From NCBI GenBank assembly GCA_016291135.1, contig JAEFAE010000009.1:1-64000 (forward strand): a stretch of 64,000 bases of DNA. Reading direction: 5' to 3'. A program made the position numbers and the translations under genes. This document shows positions 61,090 to 64,000 of the stretch, piece after piece. Source of the DNA: Bacteroidales bacterium (lineage in GTDB: Bacteria > Bacteroidota > Bacteroidia > Bacteroidales > F082). Under the pieces are notes generated by a model, which saw only the letters and a list, made by a program, of their open reading frames with translations, made no database searches and was not told the DNA's origin. Each line of letters begins with the position of its first letter. Positions within the stretch are counted from its first letter, which is position 1.

Positions 61090-64000
61090 ATGATGAAAAA
61101 AGGTGTTTTCCTATTTGCGCTCTCCATCTTCTGCTCGATGGCGTTTGCGCAGTTCCAGACTGGCACGCAATGGAACAAAGTCCTGAGCGACCGGCCTGAG
61201 ACCTTCCAGACCCAGCTGATCTCCTCCTCGGAGAACAGCATCAAGGTCAACGTTCAAGTCCCTGGCTTCTACACCACCAGCGTGACCACGCCCAAAGGTG
61301 AAGCCCATGTGATTACCGTTCCCAAATCGGTCAGCACCGCCCAAGCCGGCGAACCCGACATGCCGATGACCGGCATCCCCTTGATGATCGGCGACAAGGC
61401 CAGCATGAGTGTACGCGTCATCGACGCCCAGTACATGGACTTCGCAGGCATCGAGGTCGCTCCCTCCAAGGGCGACTTCCCACGCACCATCGATCCCGAA
61501 ACCGTGCCTTACACCTACGGCAAGTGCTACGAAACCGACGCTTTCTTCCCAGAGAAGAGCCTGACCATGTACGAGCCCTATATCATCCGTGACTTCCGCG
61601 GACAGAACATGGCCGTCTTCCCCTTTGCCTACAACCCCGTCACCAAGACCCTCCGCGTATACTACAACATGACCGTGGAGATGTACAAGGTGGATAACCG
61701 AGGCGAGAACGTCATCGAAAGCCGCCGTGGCAACGAGGTGAAGATCAGCGCCGACTTCAAGAGCGTGTATCAACGTCACTTCCTCAACTATGAAGAAAGC
61801 ATGGCCAAATACACTGCCCTCGATGAGGAAGGCGACCTGCTCATCATCTGCTACGACAATTTCATCAGCAACATGACTGACTTCGTCAACTGGAAGAAGA
61901 CCCGTGGTATCAACACCACCATCGTGGGCACCAGCACCGCAGGTTCCTCCTATTCGGCCATTCAAACTTACATTAAGAATCAGTACAACGCCAACAATAA
62001 CATCACCCATGTGCTGCTCGTCGGCGACGTGGCCCAAATCCCAGGATACACCTACTCCGGCGGAGGTTCTTCTTACGCTGGCAAAGGCGACAATGCCTAC
62101 GGACAAATTGTGGGTAGCGACTACTACAACGACGTCTTTATCGGTCGTTTCTCTGCCAGCACCGCAGCACGCGTGACCACCCAATGCAACCGTGTCATCA
62201 CCTACGAACGTGATCTGACGACTTCCGCCACTTGGCTTCAGAAAGCGGAAGGCATCGCCAAAAAAGAAGGTGGCAGTGGTCACAATGGTGAGGACGACTA
62301 CGAGCACATGGACGTCATCCGCACCGACTTGTTAAACTATGGTTATTCCACTGTTTATCAGCGTTATGCAAACCTCAGTGGATATACTGCCACCGCAGCG
62401 CAGATCTCCGCTGACATCAACGGCGGTGTTGGTATCGTCAATTACTGCAACCATGGCGCCGAAACCATGTGGGGCGTTGCCAGCTATAGCGTTTCCCATG
62501 TCAATGCCCTGACTAACGAGAACATGTTACCTTTTATTTGGTCAGTAGCCTGCCTTGTTGGCAAATACGACTATAGCAGTGACTGCTTCGCCGAAGCTTG
62601 GATGAATGCCACCAACAACAATAACCCTACGGGTGCCATCGGTACTTTGATGTCTTACATCAGCCAACCTTGGATCCCGCCCATGTGGGCACAAGACGAA
62701 TGCGTCGATATTTTGGCAGGGCTTTCCAACTCCGGTGGTACCAAACACACCTGGGGCGGTGTCTCCATCAATGGCCTTTTTGGTATCTTTGATAATTATG
62801 GCACGGATCAATCCGCTGTTGGCACCTACCAGGCCTGGATTCTCTATGGTGACCCGAGTATGCTGATTCGTACCAAGACCCCGCAGGCCATGACGGTTTC
62901 ACACACAGGAACCATCGCTGTTTCAGGCGGTAATTACGCAGTGAATGTCACGAACGGCAACGGAGCCGTAGCTACCATCACCGACGCCAACCACAACATT
63001 TTGGGTAAGGCCACCGTGAGTAACGGATCGGCCACCATCAACGTCAGTGGTACCTTAACTGCTGGTAGCGAGCTTACCCTTTGTGTGTTTGGATTTGATA
63101 GAGTGACATACCTCGGCACCATCTCGGTCGTCGGCGGTACAAAATACGACATCACGACCAAGGTCACCCCGACCAATAGCGGCACCGTCAGCGGCGCTGG
63201 CTCCTATTACGAGAACACCCAGTGCACTTTGACAGCCACGCCTGCCACGGGCTACACCTTCACCAACTGGAAGAAGGGCAACAACGTGGTTTCGACCGAT
63301 GCCACCTACACCTTCACGGTAACTTCCAGCACAGCGGGCGAATATACCGCTACCTTCACCGCCATCCCGCAATATACCATTACAGCCAGTGCCAACCCGA
63401 CTAACGGCGGCACCGTCAGCGGTGGCGGCACCTTCTATGAAAACACCTCTTGCACCTTGACGGCCACGGCCAACACCGGCTACGCCTTCAGCAAATGGAC
63501 CAAGAACGGCACACAGGTCTCCACCAATCCAGCCTACACTTTCACTGTGACAGCTGCGGGAGCCTATGTCGCCAACTTTGACCAACTCGTCGCTCACAGC
63601 GTGACCTGCAATACCGTTGAGGGAGGCACCATCGGTGCGAACGTCAACACCGCCTACATGGGCGATGTGGTCACCCTGACCGCCACGGCCAACGACGGCT
63701 ACTTCTTCTCGGTATGGGATGTCCGCGATGCCAACAACAATACCATTGCGGTGAACAACAACCAGTTCACCATGCCCAACGCCGACGTCACCGTCAACGC
63801 AAGCTTCGTGCAGGGCTGTAATGTCACCATTGCCGAGGTTGAGCACGGCACCGTCACTGCCTCTGTTACTGGCGCCATCCCCGGCACGACCATCACATTG
63901 ACCGCCACACCTGAGACGGATTATTCCCTCAGCACCTGGCTTGTATACCAGACCGGTAACGTCCGCAACACCGTCTCCGTCACTGGGAACAGCTTCGTCC
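61090..64000 (+). CDS. C25 cysteine protease, Rgp-like (R2), 3' end cut by window edge
   Basis: The frame opens at ATG 61090 (a second ATG follows at once) and is still open at base 64000, giving 970 residues. Signal peptide VFLFALSIFCSMAFAQ, propeptide to about 240, and a C25 domain with His455 in NYCNHGAETMW and Cys488 in WSVACLVGKYDY. SQPWIPPMWAQDEC and an Ig-like domain follow, then InlB-like repeats from about 690 onward. The first 580 residues are a close paralogue of R1. The repeats from about 63150 to 63850 instead match K2 almost base for base. It starts 27 bases after the PPAD gene and shares its promoter. The C-terminal domains lie outside the window. Confidence 0.92.
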   Translation, partial: MMKKGVFLFALSIFCSMAFAQFQTGTQWNKVLSDRPETFQTQLISSSENSIKVNVQVPGFYTTSVTTPKGEAHVITVPKSVSTAQAGEPDMPMTGIPLMIGDKASMSVRVIDAQYMDFAGIEVAPSKGDFPRTIDPETVPYTYGKCYETDAFFPEKSLTMYEPYIIRDFRGQNMAVFPFAYNPVTKTLRVYYNMTVEMYKVDNRGENVIESRRGNEVKISADFKSVYQRHFLNYEESMAKYTALDEEGDLLIICYDNFISNMTDFVNWKKTRGINTTIVGTSTAGSSYSAIQTYIKNQYNANNNITHVLLVGDVAQIPGYTYSGGGSSYAGKGDNAYGQIVGSDYYNDVFIGRFSASTAARVTTQCNRVITYERDLTTSATWLQKAEGIAKKEGGSGHNGEDDYEHMDVIRTDLLNYGYSTVYQRYANLSGYTATAAQISADINGGVGIVNYCNHGAETMWGVASYSVSHVNALTNENMLPFIWSVACLVGKYDYSSDCFAEAWMNATNNNNPTGAIGTLMSYISQPWIPPMWAQDECVDILAGLSNSGGTKHTWGGVSINGLFGIFDNYGTDQSAVGTYQAWILYGDPSMLIRTKTPQAMTVSHTGTIAVSGGNYAVNVTNGNGAVATITDANHNILGKATVSNGSATINVSGTLTAGSELTLCVFGFDRVTYLGTISVVGGTKYDITTKVTPTNSGTVSGAGSYYENTQCTLTATPATGYTFTNWKKGNNVVSTDATYTFTVTSSTAGEYTATFTAIPQYTITASANPTNGGTVSGGGTFYENTSCTLTATANTGYAFSKWTKNGTQVSTNPAYTFTVTAAGAYVANFDQLVAHSVTCNTVEGGTIGANVNTAYMGDVVTLTATANDGYFFSVWDVRDANNNTIAVNNNQFTMPNADVTVNASFVQGCNVTIAEVEHGTVTASVTGAIPGTTITLTATPETDYSLSTWLVYQTGNVRNTVSVTGNSFV

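Overview
The window is chromosomal DNA from a Bacteroidales-type bacterium (Bacteroidota), probably a gut or oral relative of Porphyromonas, Prevotella or Bacteroides. The signs are: many promoters with the Bacteroidota -7 box TAnnTTTG; serine palmitoyltransferase for sphingolipids; a DUF6089-uppS-bamA-ompH outer-membrane cluster; a type B (CHU_C) and a type A type IX secretion (T9SS) C-terminal signal; and gingipain-family C25 proteases. DNA is GC-rich and densely coded on both strands, so many long antisense open frames are shadows. No rRNA, tRNA, phage, insertion sequence or CRISPR array was seen, and no gene-free stretch exceeds about 180 bases.

Layout. 1-7.2 kb (minus strand): a truncated GH2 glycosidase, a YbjN-like protein coupled to a kinase-AAA+ fusion, a DUF2490 porin-like protein, a DUF4956 membrane protein coupled to a VTC-type polymerase-like protein, and two small envelope proteins. 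7.2-11.1 kb: a MarR regulator with nested palindromes, then a divergent sphingolipid-type set (spt against a reductase and a VOC protein). 11.1-19.1 kb (minus): two Skp/OmpH chaperones, bamA, uppS, a DUF6089 barrel, nadK, a stand-alone ACT protein and rsgA. 19.2-21 kb (plus): a DUF4160/DUF2442-HTH pair and dprA. 21-30 kb (minus): a small membrane protein, lepA, a lipoprotein, a very long PPDK-like protein and a membrane acyltransferase. 30-41.5 kb: gapA, a CHU_C-anchored surface protein, a Rel/SpoT protein, a Fur-family regulator, purA, an ATP-grasp protein and a transglutaminase-like lipoprotein.

The most interesting part is 41.6-64 kb. Six large secreted proteins lie head to tail: an M14 zinc carboxypeptidase, a Kgp-like C25 protease (K1), an Rgp-like C25 protease (R1), a second Kgp-like protease with a hemagglutinin/adhesin domain (K2), a peptidylarginine deiminase matching Porphyromonas PPAD at every active-site residue I could place, and a second Rgp-like protease (R2) running off the window end. 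In P. gingivalis the counterparts (Kgp, RgpA/B, CPG70, PPAD) are encoded at scattered loci. Here they form one locus that could cut after Lys/Arg, trim the exposed C-terminal basic residues and citrullinate C-terminal Arg. Five of the six (all but truncated R2, whose end is unseen) carry a double 'GWNW' module near the C-terminus. Only K2 also has a recognisable T9SS type A sorting domain, so the GWNW module may be an alternative anchoring or sorting device. The specificities and the joint function are inferences from motifs and gene context.
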